A stretch of 64,000 bases of DNA, from assembly GCA_029718625.1 (NCBI GenBank), contig CM056380.1:47642076-47706075 (forward strand), given 5' to 3'. The translations under genes were made by a program, and so were the position numbers. This DNA is from Synaphobranchus kaupii. Lineage: Eukaryota; Chordata; Actinopteri; Anguilliformes; Synaphobranchidae. Under the pieces are notes generated by a model. That model was not told the DNA's origin. It made no database searches and was given only the letters and a program-made list of their open reading frames with translations. Shown piece by piece: positions 28,979 to 41,448 of the stretch (within the stretch, counting starts at the first letter, position 1; every line of letters starts with the position of its first letter).

Positions 28979-31040
28979 TAGACCCTTTTACTGTTTGTAA
29001 ACAACTATGACGTAATGCGTGTGCAGACGCTAACTGGAGGCAGAAAAGCTAACAAACTTTTGTCAAGTGCAGGCAGTGTCCAGCAACTGGAGCTGCATTT
29101 CCTGCATTTGTCTGCTGCTGCAGCTGCAAACTGCATTGACAGACACTGCTTGTTATCTGAAGAGACTACAATGAGCCTAAATAAAATGGAATTGGAAAAA
29201 TATTGAGGAACACGTTTAATCTAACATGTATGCGTTCGACAGGCTACTTAATGTGGTAAACTCAGAACATTCACTGCGGGTGTGTCAGGGGGGTCGGGTA
29301 GGAGGACCAGACGTGACTGAAAATGATTCGGAAAGTTATCCACACAAATGTGGATAAACACTAGATAAAGGAGAATAAAGAAAAGGGGGAATAAAACTCC
29401 TGTGGAAAACAAAAGAAATGAAACATCCCTTATAAAACAGGACAAGACTCGTAAATTCCAGCTGAGAAATGAGAAAAGGGAAGAAATGAGAAAAGGGAAG
29501 GGATAACAATCCCGTAGTAGACCCAAAACTAAAACGACCCACTGGCTCTGGGCGAAATTCGTAAAAATAACGCAGAACCGAGAACAAAGAGAGAATCCCG
29601 GCGTAAGCCAAAATAATAACAACTCAAATATATGGGCGAACTCGCAGAAACGAGTAGAGAGAAAAAATTAAGCAGGTAGCAAACCTCTATCTCTGACACT
29701 TGTCCAAGAATAATATACAGAGGCGAGGAGAAAAGCAAAACAAAGGGGCAAATAAACGGAGAGATAAACGAACAGAAACTAGAGTAAAAAGGAATCTAAC
29801 CTAAACTCTAGGAAGTTCCTGAGTTACTGTCAAAGACAACAATTCAGTCCCCCGGCTACACCTTAACCTGGCTTGGTGAAAGTAGCAAACAAAGACACAG
29901 AAGCACCGGAAGGCAGAAACAGCGTGCTTATATAGCCCACAGGAAACCAGGAACAGGTGCGCCAGGTAATGAGCGGGAAACGGGAAAACACGGAGCGGAC
30001 GGCGAAAGAGAAACCGGAACGCCAGCTCATGGCTCCAGAGAACCATAAACACAGAGATGGAAGAAAGGATTGTAAAACTGTGACAGGGTGTCCTAACGTT
30101 ATTCATTTTAGTGGCTGTTTTCTAGTTGTTTAGACAGGGATTTTGTCATCTGTGGTGGCTTCTATAAATTTAAAGCCAGTACATTACATACAGCTAGCAG
30201 GTAGCTATATGATGATGGACTGCAGCATTATTGTTTGTTTTCCATTCATTATCTAGTAGCGTTAACGTTAGTTGCTGCCAACTAACATTAGGTGAAGTAA
30301 CTTCTGCTGGCTAACTAGCTAACCTAACTGTTTTTGGCTAGCTAGCTAACGTCTATATATTTCCCACATTGACTCAATATCAGCACGGCCGCCACAAAAT
30401 AAAAAGTGGTCAATAAGGGGATTTATTTTGGAGATGCATGTTTAGAGAGGCACATTTATCGCAGATGAACGATTGCATCAACATCGACAAGGCAACGAAA
30501 GGTTGCTTAACGTCTCATTCACATCCAATGATAAAGAAAACGATCTCCCTCTCCCCGGTCCACTATTGCAATTTCTCTCCCTTCGTGGTCCACGATCGCA
30601 ATTTTAATTACACCGTAAACGGAGTGTAATGGCTAACGTTAGGCTACTGTTACCCCCAACGCCTATAAACTAATGTTAACGTTAGCTATACAACATATCA
30701 TGCCACCACCGCAGATAACCTCCATGTAAACACACAATGCACATGATCTAACTTTAGCTATGATAGCAACAGTATCCACAATAACGTAGCAATTTAGCTC
30801 ATTTTGCCTGATAAAGTGTGCACACCCGGGTATTATCAATATGAATCTGCCCGGTTAATTTCTTGAATCCGGAGATGCTGAAGGTATCCTGTAAAATCTA
30901 AGGTTTCCCTCCTTCGTCTTATCTATAAATGTGCGGTCTCACCGGCTGTTTGGAGGAATAACAGATTATTTTTCCTCCAGTTACAGTGCACGCGCATGTT
31001 GTTGTTGTTGTTGTTATGACGTTGTTTGTAAAAGGGTCTA
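28979..31040. mobile_element. Non-autonomous inverted-repeat DNA transposon
   Basis: The left end TAGACCCTTTTAC is the exact inverse of the right end. Matching continues inward in the same order on both sides: AAACAAC, a TGACGT-like word, ATGCG(T/C)GTGCA and TAACTGGAGG. The right arm is lengthened by a (GTT)n run at about 31000-31016. The termini read TA-GACCC...GGGTC-TA, so TA may be the target duplication. The interior (30100-31000) has repeated GTTAACGTTAGC and GCTAGCTAAC words but no transposase frame. A solo LTR is nested inside; without it the element is about 1.25 kb. I cannot assign the superfamily. Confidence 0.75.
29283..30085 (-). mobile_element. Solo LTR nested in the inverted-repeat element
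   Basis: 803 bp, TGTCAC...CCTGACA in minus orientation. It is flanked by perfect 5-bp duplications GGGTG (29278-29282 and 30086-30090). On the minus strand it has CACCTGTTCCTGGTTTCC followed by TATATAAG (29927-29934), 151 bp from its 5' end, a likely TATA box. No internal retroelement sequence remains, so LTR-LTR recombination is inferred. The 124- and 101-codon frames inside it are T-rich LTR translation, not genes. Confidence 0.88.
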
Positions 31041-32196
31041 TTGTGTGGGTAAAATTTTGACTTGGCTGGCCAGACCCTCCTGGAATACTGGGATGTTTGA
31101 ATTCCTGCTGTACTACCCTCTCAGATGCCAGCACATTGCCCTGATTATCCAATGAGCTGGGATAAGAATGGTCCTGTCTGGGTTTTTTAATGGGAAATCA
31201 AATCAAATTTGATTTTTATGACTAATGTAATTTTCCATACTGCCCTTTTTTAAAATGTATTTGTAAATGTGTTGGTACTAAACAAACATACACAGAGATG
31301 AACAAACATCTTTATTGGCTTTGTGAGAAAATAGATCACCAGTGGGAAATGGATCAATGACACTTGCTGGGAGATTATAGAAATCTAGCCAATAGGTTAC
31401 TATTTTATTTTTCTGGATTCTCTGTGCAACCCTGGAAACAGATAAACAGTGTAATCTTGAGGCTCTTAACGATGGTCGGAGGCCATTTTAATCCACTCTG
31501 AGGCTGCAGTGGGGAAGACAGCCTGATCTATGAGTGCGTTAATGCGACTTCCTAGAAGGTCTGAAATGGACTTCAACTTATGCGTGAATTGATGGAATCA
31601 TCTTCAGCAGATATTTAAATTGAAAGAGTATTTCATTTTTTGGATAATGAAGCATTTTAGAGCCAGAAGCCATGCCACCCCAAAGTTTAGTTACACAGAG
31701 AAGTTGGGCTAGGATGTGATAGTACTTAGAAAGCCAGGGAAACCCCTTTTCCGCCTCTGCCCAAAAATGCCCCTATGTCCCTAGGCAGGGCTTGGGATAG
31801 TTTGTTACTGGAAGTTCCGTCTTTGAGACAACATGTTAAACAAAGGTCATGACTCACATCCACTGACCCAATGGCACTTATACAATTGTTGAAACAGACT
31901 CTCCCAAATTGGTCACCTAACAATACCCCATACAGCTGATTGGCACAGTCCCAATATTTGTTTTGCCCTTTACACTATTCACCTTGATTCAACAGGTCAT
32001 CACTCTGTTAAATAAAAATTAATTCACAAAAGCCAATGCTAATTATAAGTGACAGGCAAAGATATATGGCAGCATTTCTAAGTCTTAAAAGGGCTAGTCT
32101 CAGAACAACTGCAGGATCTTAGGCAGAAGACTCACACTAGCCATATAAAAGACCAACATAAACACATGTTCTATTTTAACATTGCACTAATTATTT

Positions 32197-32230
32197 GTTT
32201 AGCAGACAATCTTATCCAGAGTGACGTACA
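32197..32230 (-). repeat. Decayed SINE/LINE tail
   Basis: The reverse complement reads GTCACTCTGGATAAGATTGTCTGCTAAA, matching the tails at 8.05 and 55.64 kb with a few changes. Confidence 0.65.
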
Positions 32231-33597
32231 ATTAAATGGACATTTTCATTCAAGCATGTCGATTAGAACTACAGAAAATGATAAGAATGTAAAAGTAAGG
32301 TCATTGATGTAATAAGTGCTGCAATCAACTGTACTGTTAGCATATTCATTTACTTTGTAGAGTCTTAAATGGCACATATATTTCACTGTGATCTCATTTC
32401 TAAAGAGCATAATCTTTACAGTTTTTAGAGATCAGTATTCAGCATTCCAACCACAGACTCATTTACTTACCCATCTATTCTTCAAAATCATGGAAGAAGA
32501 TAGTCCAGTGATTGATTATTAAGAATTAAACAGAGCTGCTATGCCAATTGCATAATAAGCTTTGTGTTTAGTCAAACAGAAGTCCCATCACATTGATGGT
32601 CCTGGTATATTGTCATTATTATTCTAATTTTAGGCATGTGCTGATGAAAAGAAACAGTTTACTTTTTTTGTTTTAAAAGTACTTCCCTTCATCTCCAGTG
32701 TGTTTTGTGCTCAGTTCTCTCACAGGGGAGTATTGTGTCTGTGGCTGTCACCATGATGTCCGCCTGTCGATCACCCAGGGGGACGGCCTTCGCCTTTCCA
32801 GCACGACCGAGTGCACGCCAATTAAAACTGAATGAATAACATCACACTTGATGTCTTTTGTGCACTCTAATTTGTCTTCCATAACAGAGTGGCCTAATAG
32901 TTCCGAATTAATAAATTAATTGAGTTGTGTTCATATTAAAGAATCGGGTTTGAATTCATTAGTATCAGATTGTAATCTTATTAGTAAAGAGGTTTGGCTA
33001 CCATGCTGCACAATTTCTGCCTACTGTCTATTTTTCAAATTTACTGGATTTGTTTTTTTATTCTGAATTCCTGTTCAAGATCTACATTCCTGTCTAATCT
33101 TCCAAGAACAAAATTCAAGCATGATTTTGAGTTTATTGTATTTAAAAAATTGCCATCTGAAGACTAACTCATTTTAAAAAAATCAATTTTGCAAACCGTC
33201 CAGCGCCATGGCGTATATTATATATTACTTCATACAAGTTATTATCTAGTTATTATCTTATATGTACAAGATAAACATTTGGCCAACCATCATTTTCTTT
33301 TTCAACTTGCCGGGCTTCTGTAACAAAGACAGGCTGATGGACAAAAGCAGCATGTTAAACACAACAGGCTGGGTAGAAAGAGACAAAGATACCAACCAGA
33401 AACTATAGAACATAACTTCAAAACAAAGACTGTAATAAAAACTCTGTCCATCCCTGTATTAATGTGTAGTTTTAATAATCAACCTTTCCACGTAGTTATT
33501 TCGCATAACATTGAGTGTGAGTTATTTATTAGAATATAACTGTGCTGTCTCAATCTGATAATCTAATCTTAATCTAATAATCCCGAGTATAATTTGT

Positions 33598-33700
33598 TTA
33601 CTGTTCAATCCCTCTCCACCTCAGCTGATGTACCCCAAAGTAGGTGCTGCCTATTGGTAGTGGCTGTGGAGAGTTTCCGTACTTATTTTGAAGCACTTCT
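33598..33700 (+). repeat. Decayed fragment of the 5S-derived SINE body
   Basis: CCCTCTCCACCTCAGCTGATGT and the following GGCTGTGG/GAGTTTCC words correspond to the body of the SINE near 14385-14480. The 5S head is absent. Confidence 0.55.
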
Positions 33701-35176
33701 CAATCCTGTGATGAAAGATTTCATATGAAGGAAAGCCATTAGTATGTACTGCTAAAGACTAAATGTGGTCAGCATGAGGTAGCCAGCAATAATAGCTGTA
33801 ATAAATTGGCCATAATAGCATGCCACAAACATGTAGCATTGCACAGAAGAAAATGGTAACAGTTAAGAGTAAAGTAATGTAATGCTGTCACTTATCTGCA
33901 GAGTGCACAGCTATACAATCATTGTTTTTCATACTTATATTCATAATATTTAAAACGGTCACTTAACATATTGAAAGTATACAATTGGTAAATGTGTAAT
34001 GTCCTCGTACTCACTATAAGGACTTGTTTGCTCATTTTACAACACTTGCTAACACCAGAAATGGCTAGGCGTTAAATATTAAAGGTAATACCATTGTGAT
34101 GTTGGGCTATGCCCTTTTATGCATTATTTTAATGACACGCAGATCAGGAATGGAGCCTTTTTTCAGAATCAAACAAAATTATTTGCATTTGCACCAGGCT
34201 TGAATTCACAATGCACTGTACCATCAATTGATTCTGTCCAATAAACCCTGGGAAAAATTAACCCGAAATGGGAGTAGAAACAATATCAGTGTTGAGCAGG
34301 GGAGAGCCAGAGATGAGACAGAAACCAGGAGCTCTTATGGTCTTCCCCTGTCGACATGGCGTTACTTTAAGAAATGACCACACCGCTTCGAAAGGAATGG
34401 CTTTGGTTTGTTAGCTACAGAACCCTGGGGGTCCAAGGCAAGGCAATTATCTGCTAATCCATTTTAACAGCCGTCAAGGCCGTGGGTCGCCAGCCGTTCA
34501 TTTGTGTGGTGCACAGTGGTTGGTACCAATGAGAAGTCACAAATTAATTAGACTTTTGCATGTGACTCTGCAAGGAGACCCTTACAGCCACACTTTCACC
34601 AAGACTACCTGTGCCGTAGAGTTGAAATTTACCCCTCTGATAAAAGTAGCAACTAGGTAAAATGACAGCTTTGAACTGAATTACACATATTTGTCACACA
34701 TGGTGAGTATCCTAGTACTTGACTATTTGGACCCTTATAATGCATCGATTTAGTCGTGTTCAGTTCTGGTGTCAGAACCACTTGAGGCCAAATTAATTGG
34801 ACCAATATCACAGTGACTAGGAAATTCCAAGTGCCAAGTTTATTGTTTATTTTGTTGAGTTGCTTTGTCGCTGGAGATTTTTCATTTATATATTTTTTGA
34901 AAACCTTGGCAGTAAAACACAGCATAACAACCAAACAGGCTTTAACGATACACATTAGAAGACAAAGATAAAGACAAACAAGGATGAAACACTAGTGACA
35001 GACAAGGAGAGGAGTCCACTGTGCCAGAATGACATCCATGAACATACACAAATCCTCTGCTTAACTATACATAGTGGTCCCTCACCCCACATGTATGGAG
35101 CGGAGCATTAAAGCTGGGAATCTGGAGTATCTGACCAGGGTGGGTTGGAAAGGCGTAGCACGTTGCAGACTGTGAG

Positions 35177-35880
35177 TGTCATGGTTTCTAGCAGCCTCTG
35201 CTGTTTCTGCGTTCGGTTTTCTTTTTGGCGTCGTCAGGACGCTCTATCGGATTTTACCGCCTCCGTTCCGGTATTCGTATCTTGCCCGACAATTATTCCC
35301 TACACCTGTTTTGCATTTCCTGTCAACTATAAATACCTCAGGACTTCTGCATTTCTGGACTTCGATATTGTCTTTGACAAACGAAGTTGGTAAGGTATAG
35401 GAATTTTGGTCGCTGCATTTCTGGTTCGTACGAATAGGAAACGCAACATGTCCGGTTATAAGATTTAGGATTAGATTGGTTTTCTCTTTCCTTTTCAATC
35501 CTTCTTTATCCTTCATTCTTTTCGCCTGTTGCCAGTTGTGTTCAGCTCTTTTGCCACAAGAGCTCTGGCTAACAGGTATTTTCTATTCTTTTCCCTCACT
35601 CATTTTATCGAGTTTTGCTTTGTTTCACCACCTCTTGTTACGCCTAGTTATTTAGTGTGTGAAGTTCTTTTGTTAGTTATTCTCGCTGTTTATCGAGATT
35701 GCCTCAGTTTTTGGAGGTTGCTTTGTTTTGCCTTGTGCTAGGGAAGTTTTGCTCCCGATCCTGTGTTATCTCAGTCCTGGTGCGGCTACTTCCGCGTTTT
35801 GTGGCGTATCTCTTTAGATACGCTTTTAGAAATCCTTATCGGTCGCGTTTGGTTCTCCGAACCTTACACTCCCCCTTACA
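35177..35880 (+). mobile_element. Solo LTR
   Basis: 704 bp, TGTCATGG...CCCTTACA. Its flanks are GTGAG and GTGAC, a 4/5 match to a target duplication. CACCTGTTTTGCATTTCC precedes TATAAATA (35328-35335), 151 bp from the 5' end. Its 3' end (TTTGGTTCTCCGAACC...CCCCCTTACA) resembles that of the 42.8-44.7 kb LTR. No internal sequence is adjacent. Confidence 0.72.
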
Positions 35881-37289
35881 GTGACGGGCTCATGGAGATA
35901 AAGGGTTGCCATTGGTCAATGCACCAGGCAAATTTGCATGGTGGCCATGATATACTGTCTCTGATCTCGCTGACAGACAATATTTCCATCATAATAAATA
36001 TTGTGGGGGATCTCAGAGTAAGACTGGAAGCATGGGTTTAACCTAATTTAAGTATTTTGCCATTGAAATATAGAGGTTCTGTATCTTCCTACTTACCATA
36101 CATCATTATGTAAAGGCTTTTGGACCCCTAAGAGGTTGAGCGAAAACGTAAACATGTTTTGTAAAGAAAGGGATGTGGATTACACACACACGTACACATG
36201 TGGACCAATGTGAATGTTCTATAATCTGTAATATGTTCTGTATCAGAATATTTTTGATTGACTGTGACTCGGCTGCTTGCTCCTCAGTAATGTCACCCAC
36301 CCTATAAATATCTCTCAGTTGTTCTCTCTCTCTTTCTCTTTTTCTCGCTCACTCTCTTTATCTCCTTTCCCCTCCAGGAGCAGCAGCCGTGTCTCCTCCA
36401 TTTGAAAGTTTTAAGTTGGGAGTCGGAATGTCGTTCATGTAAAAGGCACAGAAGAGACAGCACCACCCCCTCCCACATCTCTTTAAACAATGGATCAAGA
36501 CTTTGATTGACAGGTGTTTTTCTTCTCTGTCTGCTCCTTATTCACTGGTAAATGCTGCACAGTAGAATGGACATTTTTATTCTTCTGGATTAGAAAAGCA
36601 CATAAATGAGAGTCTGAAAGAAAGAGGAGGGAAAAAATTGAGAAGTTGCTGAGCAAAAGGTTTTAATTAATTCCCACAAAAGCGTCATGGTCCTTTCAAA
36701 GGCTGCTCGCGGATCTCATCTTAAGCCTTAATCTTGATTGTTCAGCCTGATAATGGAGGCAGATGCAGTGTGGCCATTGGCGAGTAAATGATAAATTCAG
36801 ACAATCGGACAGAACCCGCACTCTCATCGGGTATGGCTCCACAAGACACGTGGGACCGTCCCTACAAACCCATCCTATTCAAAAATCTCCTCTTTTCCCT
36901 GAGAGAAATGCCAGTCAGTATTGCATGGCAACGGGAATGCCATACACAAGTGAACTTAAGAGTTATCTTTCATCTGCTCCTCGTGTATGCAGACAGGCCA
37001 GTAAATGCAACTTTCCAGCTTCCCCTAAATACCTATTTAATGCTTGTTTGGTTGTCATTATTACTTAGACCAGTAAGCGGCATGTGTGAAATGGTGTTAA
37101 TACAGGAAAGGAATACTTCTGAGTCTCCTGAACATGCTGTAGACAGAAGAGAACAGTGGCTAACAATGACAAAAAGGAAAACAGAGGAAGTGAAAAAAGA
37201 GATAAAATGATACAGCATGTGACTCACTCATATATGCAATTCCCAAACTGCTACTGTACATTTTGCTGAAAATGTTACCACGCATTTAA
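35881..37289. other. Intergenic DNA, no gene seen
   Basis: No gene or repeat family recognised. There is a (CT)-rich patch at 36320-36365. Frames up to 140 codons have no domain I know. Confidence 0.5.
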
Positions 37290-38290
37290 CTTATGCATGA
37301 GTCCAAAGAAAAGTACCCACATAATATGTATATATGTATAATTGGCTGTGTTGTTGCATCATTGGTTCATGAGCACAAGAAAGCTAACAAAAGGTCTAGA
37401 GATGATTCTAGGTGTGGAATTTGCATTTGGTTGCTGTTGTCTCTCAACATGGGGACCAAGGAAGTGTCAATGCCAGTAAAGCAGGCTGTTGTGGGGTGGA
37501 AAAAGCTGAATAAATCAGTCAGAGACAGAGCCAAAACATTGGTTGTGTCAAAATGAACTATTTGGTACATTTTTAAGAAGCAAGAATTCACTGGTGAGCT
37601 CAGCAATAGCAAACAGTCTGGTAGACCACACAAGACCACTGTAGTGGATGACCAAAGAATATGTGAAGAAAAATCCCTTTTCAAGTGTCGAACAGATCAA
37701 GAACGCTCTCCAGAATGTTGGCATAGATGCAGGTTATAGTTTGCCAAAAATTACATTAAAAAACTGTAGAGTTCTGGAAAAAAAACACGTATGGACTTAG
37801 ATGAGATGAGTATTAACCCGTACCAAAGAGGTGAAAAGAGAAAAGTATTGCGATGCACCCACCCAATTCACATCAATGCACCCCCCCCCCCCATCTTCGA
37901 AACATGGTGGAGGTAGTGTTATGGCTTGGGCACGTATGGCTTTTTTGATGATGTGACTGCTGATTTTAGCAGCAGTACTAATTCTGAATTGTACAGAAAC
38001 ATCTTATCTGCTCAGATCCTACCAAACTAATTGGCCAGCGCTTCACCTTGCAGCAGGACAAGGACCCTAAACATACTGCTAAAGCAACCAAGGAGTTTAC
38101 AGGACCAAAAAGTGGTATGTTCTTGATTGGCCAAGTCAATCACCCGACCTGAATCTAATTGAATATGTGGAAAACAAGAAGGCAAAAATCACCTGAAAAA
38201 AACAGGAATTGAAGATGGCTGCAGTACAGGCCTGGCAAAGCATCGTCAGGGAAGATAATGTGCAACCAAGTACTCAATATGATTACTGAT
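37290..38290 (+). pseudogene. Decayed Tc1-like transposase
   Basis: Pieces of a second Tc1 subfamily can be read in shifting frames: TGELSNSKQSGRPHKTTVVD near 37590-37650 (GRPR-linker region), a HGGGSVMAWA-like word near 37905-37930, DPKHTAKATKEF near 38062-38098 (second catalytic Asp region), and QSPDLNLIE near 38140-38163 (Glu region). Many stops, frameshifts and a probable loss of the middle region make it non-functional. It is only distantly related to the transposase at 16.9 kb. Confidence 0.82.
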
Positions 38291-38356
38291 ATTTAAGATT
38301 ATGTTAATTTGTCCAATTTCTTTTCGGTAAAGTAACAAGGACGTGAAAACTCACAA

Positions 38357-38380
38357 GGGGGGGGGGGGGGGGGGGGGGGG
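38357..38380 (+). repeat. Poly-G run, 24 bases
   Basis: Twenty-four consecutive G just downstream of the Tc1 pseudogene, about 20 bp before a CA repeat. Confidence 0.9.
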
Positions 38381-38393
38381 ACTGTACAACTAT

Positions 38394-38399
<6 letters not shown>

Positions 38400-38433
<34 letters not shown>
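38400..38433 (+). repeat. (CA)n microsatellite
   Basis: About 17 CA units. Confidence 0.95.
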
Positions 38434-38435
<2 letters not shown>

Positions 38436-38808
38436 ACATACACACATTAATTTTTTTAATTGTTTTCAACTGTAACCCATAATGCCACAGGGTGTATTAA
38501 TCCCATACAGACAAAACTAACTGTAGATTGAGTGCATTCTAGAATATAGAAGTGGATAGAAAAGGGTTCTCTCCATTTGAAATTTGGCTTCTCATTTTTT
38601 TTTTTTTACTATTTGAAAAATATGATGTTAGGTCTTCAGTGTGCATACTTATGTTTTGAGAAAACAAACAAACAAACAAACCATAACACGAGAAGATGGT
38701 TAGTTTATGACAACTGTAACACTTTTATAAAGGGTAATACTCCTTGTCTGTGCTGGAGGTAAATAACACATTGGAGCAGTATGCATGCTGAGAGGCATCA
38801 CACAGCAT
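38434..38808. other. Intergenic spacer
   Basis: No gene seen; a short (AAAC)n run occurs near 38662-38680. Confidence 0.5.
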
Positions 38809-41291
38809 TACAGTTTTTTTCGATTGCTTAAGCACGATTTTGAAAACAGGGCCCGGTTTTTCAAAACACTACACACAATTAGCACAACCACACACCCAAT
38901 TAGCAGAACACCTCAGATCCTTTGCAAAATGAAACACTCTTGTAAAAACTATACACTAATTTATAAAAACCATATTTTGTTACCATATGAAACACACATG
39001 TTTCAATAATGACTTAATTCTGTTTGAAGTTACACACTGCTGTTGCTAACCTAAAACACTTTTAGCAATTCTACTTCTCAGTGATTAGAGTACTGTAAGT
39101 GAAGTACACAGAGAAAGTGCAAATATACAATAAATTCACCAAACACTACACAAGACCAATGCTGCAGACTGATGAAAATATAATTTATTTCTCTCCATAT
39201 ACCCAAATCAGTCAACATGTCAACATGGAGAATCACAACAAAACATGTCCCAGTTTTCATACTACTACAGTAGTGTGCATAACACTGTAAGCTCAGCAAA
39301 TATCAGACAAACATAAAATACTGTATCCAGTACAGGTTACAATTACAGTAAAAAAAATTAAAAAAATAAAAATCTGAAAAAAACTGAAAATACAGTACAG
39401 AAAATACTAGACATTATCTCTTCGCCTAGCTGGATGTGGCCAGAGAATTTCATCAACATCACAGGCGATATCCTCATTGGCAAGACAACGTGGGAAGAAC
39501 CGTCTTGAATGTCGAATCCATCCTTGCACAGCTGCCGCGTCGATTTGGTCACAGGCCTCCTCCATGGCCTGAATGAGGGGTACCTGAGCCTGGGGCCGGA
39601 GATCGTAAACCCTCCACCGCCATGCCGAGAAAAACTCTTCGATTGGGTTTAGAAACGGAGAGTATGGTGGAAGGTATAGTACTGTAAACTGTGGATGGTG
39701 TTGAAACCAGTTCTGGACCAGAGCAGAGCGGTGGAATGACACATTGTCCCAGATGACAATGTATTGCATCTGGTGCATTTGGTTTAGTGCTGTGACGATG
39801 TTGTGCAATCGGTCCAAAAATATGAGAATGTGAGGTGTGTTGTAAGGGCCCATATTGGCATGACGGAGGAGGACCCCATTCTGTGTAATGGCAGCGCAAA
39901 GGGTGATGTTACCCCCACGTTGCCCTGGGACATTGATTATAGCCCTGTGGCCAATGATATTTCTGCCTCTCCTTCTTGCTTTTGTGAGGTTGAACCCTGC
40001 CTCATCTATGTATATGAATTCATGGGGGATTTCCTCAGCATCCATCTGTAAAACTCTCTGAAATACAGTGAAAGACAAGATTGTGTAGTTCAGCATAGAT
40101 CTAGTATACAGTAAATTTACATGTAAAAAGGTTACGTGTGCAGTATGCAACATCACAGTGCTAAAGTGAACAATACATACCTCCACATACTCATGCCGCA
40201 GCTGTTTGACCCTCTCTGAATTCCGCTCAAAAGGCACTCGATAAAGTTGTTTCATTTGAACCTGATGTCTTTTCAGGATGCGTGCCAGTGTTGACTGAGA
40301 GACCTGATGGACATTATTGAAAATGGCATGGTCACCGATAATGTTGGCTTGAATTTCTCTGAGCCTGATAGCATTATTGGCCAAAACCATGTTTATGATC
40401 TCTCTCACATGTTCTTGCGTGAATATGGGCCCCCTTCCTCCTTGTCGTTCTCGACCCTCAATCCTATGTAAAAAAAAATACATGTAACCTACTGTAAAAT
40501 GTCACAGGAAGGGGTATCAAAAGTGCTGATATGGTGCATACAATAAGCAGCTGATTACTGTAACTGTAGACAGATGTTTTTTAACCTGTTTTCTTGTCGA
40601 AATGTCCTAATGACAGATGCCACTGTATACTGTATCTGCTAAGATTTGGCTGAACTCTTAGTCCAGCGTCCCTCAGCGTCAATCCGTGGTTCACGACATG
40701 GTCAACTAGTGTTGCGCGAATTTCATTTGATAAATTTGGTCCTCTTCTTCTTTGAGCACGTTCTCCTCCTGCTTCAGGTCTTCCTCTTCCTCTACCTCCA
40801 CCTCGGCCTCTACCTCTGGCATGGCCTCCGCCTCTTCCTCTTCCTCTACCTCCTTCTCCTCCTCCGTGGATTCCCTCTCTCACCCTCACTCTTCTTCTTC
40901 TGACTCCTTCCATTTTGGTTGAAGACAGGTGAACTCACCTGCTGCAATTTTATAGTGCTTAAACCTGATTGGCGTGTCTACATTTAAGCAATCATGTGTT
41001 TGTACACCTGATGGCTGTGTTTAACCAATTGGCTCATAGGTGTGGTAATTTGACAGTCAGTGCTTTGGAATTGCAAGGAAGTGACATCATGATATACTTC
41101 TATGTCTAATGTATACAAGTATGTTTAGTGTTTTGCAAATCACTGTGTGTATTGTTTTGCAAAAAGTGTGAGGCTGACATTGTGCTTATAGTGGTGCAAA
41201 TCTGGGCCGATGTTTTGCTCCTTGAGTGTAAGGTTTTGATAATTGTGTAATACTTTTGATTTTAGTGTTTATGCAATCGAAAAAAACTGTA
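38809..41291 (-). mobile_element. Tc1/mariner-like transposon with spliced transposase (copy 1)
   Basis: It is bounded by TA (38809-38810, 41290-41291) and by CAGTTTTTTTCGATTGC inverted ends. The interior of 2479 bp encodes a transposase on the minus strand and has long subterminal regions full of ACACA/TGTGT and GTTTTG words. Copy 2 at 45.2 kb has the same termini, TA flanks and gene, in the opposite orientation. Confidence 0.9.
39407..40913 (-). CDS. DDE transposase, three exons, Arg/Gly-rich N-terminus
   Basis: Exon 1 (40913-40586) encodes MEGVRRRRVRVREG, a long GRGRG(G)-repeat stretch with GRGRP (RGG or AT-hook-like), then a helix-turn-helix region (NEIRATLVDHVVNHGLTLRD). Intron 1 (40585-40464) is GT...AG. 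Exon 2 (40463-40181) gives a second DNA-binding segment. Intron 2 (40180-40058) is GT...AG and 123 bp long. Exon 3 (40057-39407) carries the DDE core: FIYIDEAGFN, VIWDNVSFH, NPIEEFFSAW, with 35 residues between the second Asp and the first Glu. The C-terminus (GWIRHSRRFFPRC...DVDEILWPHP) is complete. Compared with copy 2, exon 1 carries about eight extra bases near 40630 (ATACAGT duplicated), which shift the frame before the donor, so this copy is probably inactive despite an intact catalytic part. Exon borders are inferred from phase, GT/AG signals and copy 2. Confidence 0.8.
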
Positions 41292-41381
41292 ACAACTGGA
41301 GAGTGATTTCGATTTCACTCCAAATGCACCTCCAAAATGGCAATAACAAGTCATAGGAAAACAAGTCAGGTGAATCAGAAC

Positions 41382-41405
41382 AGAGAGAGAGAGAGAGAGA
41401 GAGAG
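41382..41405 (+). repeat. (GA)n microsatellite
   Basis: About 12 GA units next to the start of the LINE remnant. Confidence 0.9.
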
Positions 41406-41448
41406 GGGTCCACTCATCTGTCAAGAATTTGGCAAATGGGACAGACAT

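Larger units (their letters stand above)
31041..35176. other. Intergenic DNA, no gene seen
   Basis: AT-rich sequence. I noticed only two decayed SINE fragments (32197-32230 and 33598-33700). A GC-richer patch at about 32700-32830 (GTGTCTGTGGCTGTCACCATG...) reads like unique sequence. Confidence 0.55.

Noticed and set aside
29248..30106. Hydrophobic minus-strand frames (124, 91 and 101 codons) as membrane proteins
   Set aside because: They lie within or across the borders of a solo LTR whose T-rich strand gives Phe/Leu/Ser-rich translations.
36763..37210. Overlapping 101- and 140-codon frames as a possible exon
   Set aside because: No recognisable domain, two frames equally open, and no clear splice sites; kept as intergenic.
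39407..40483. Horizontal transfer of a bacterial IS630 element
   Set aside because: The DDE core is IS630/Tc1-like, but the gene has spliceosomal-type introns and TA-flanked ends and a second vertebrate copy lies nearby.
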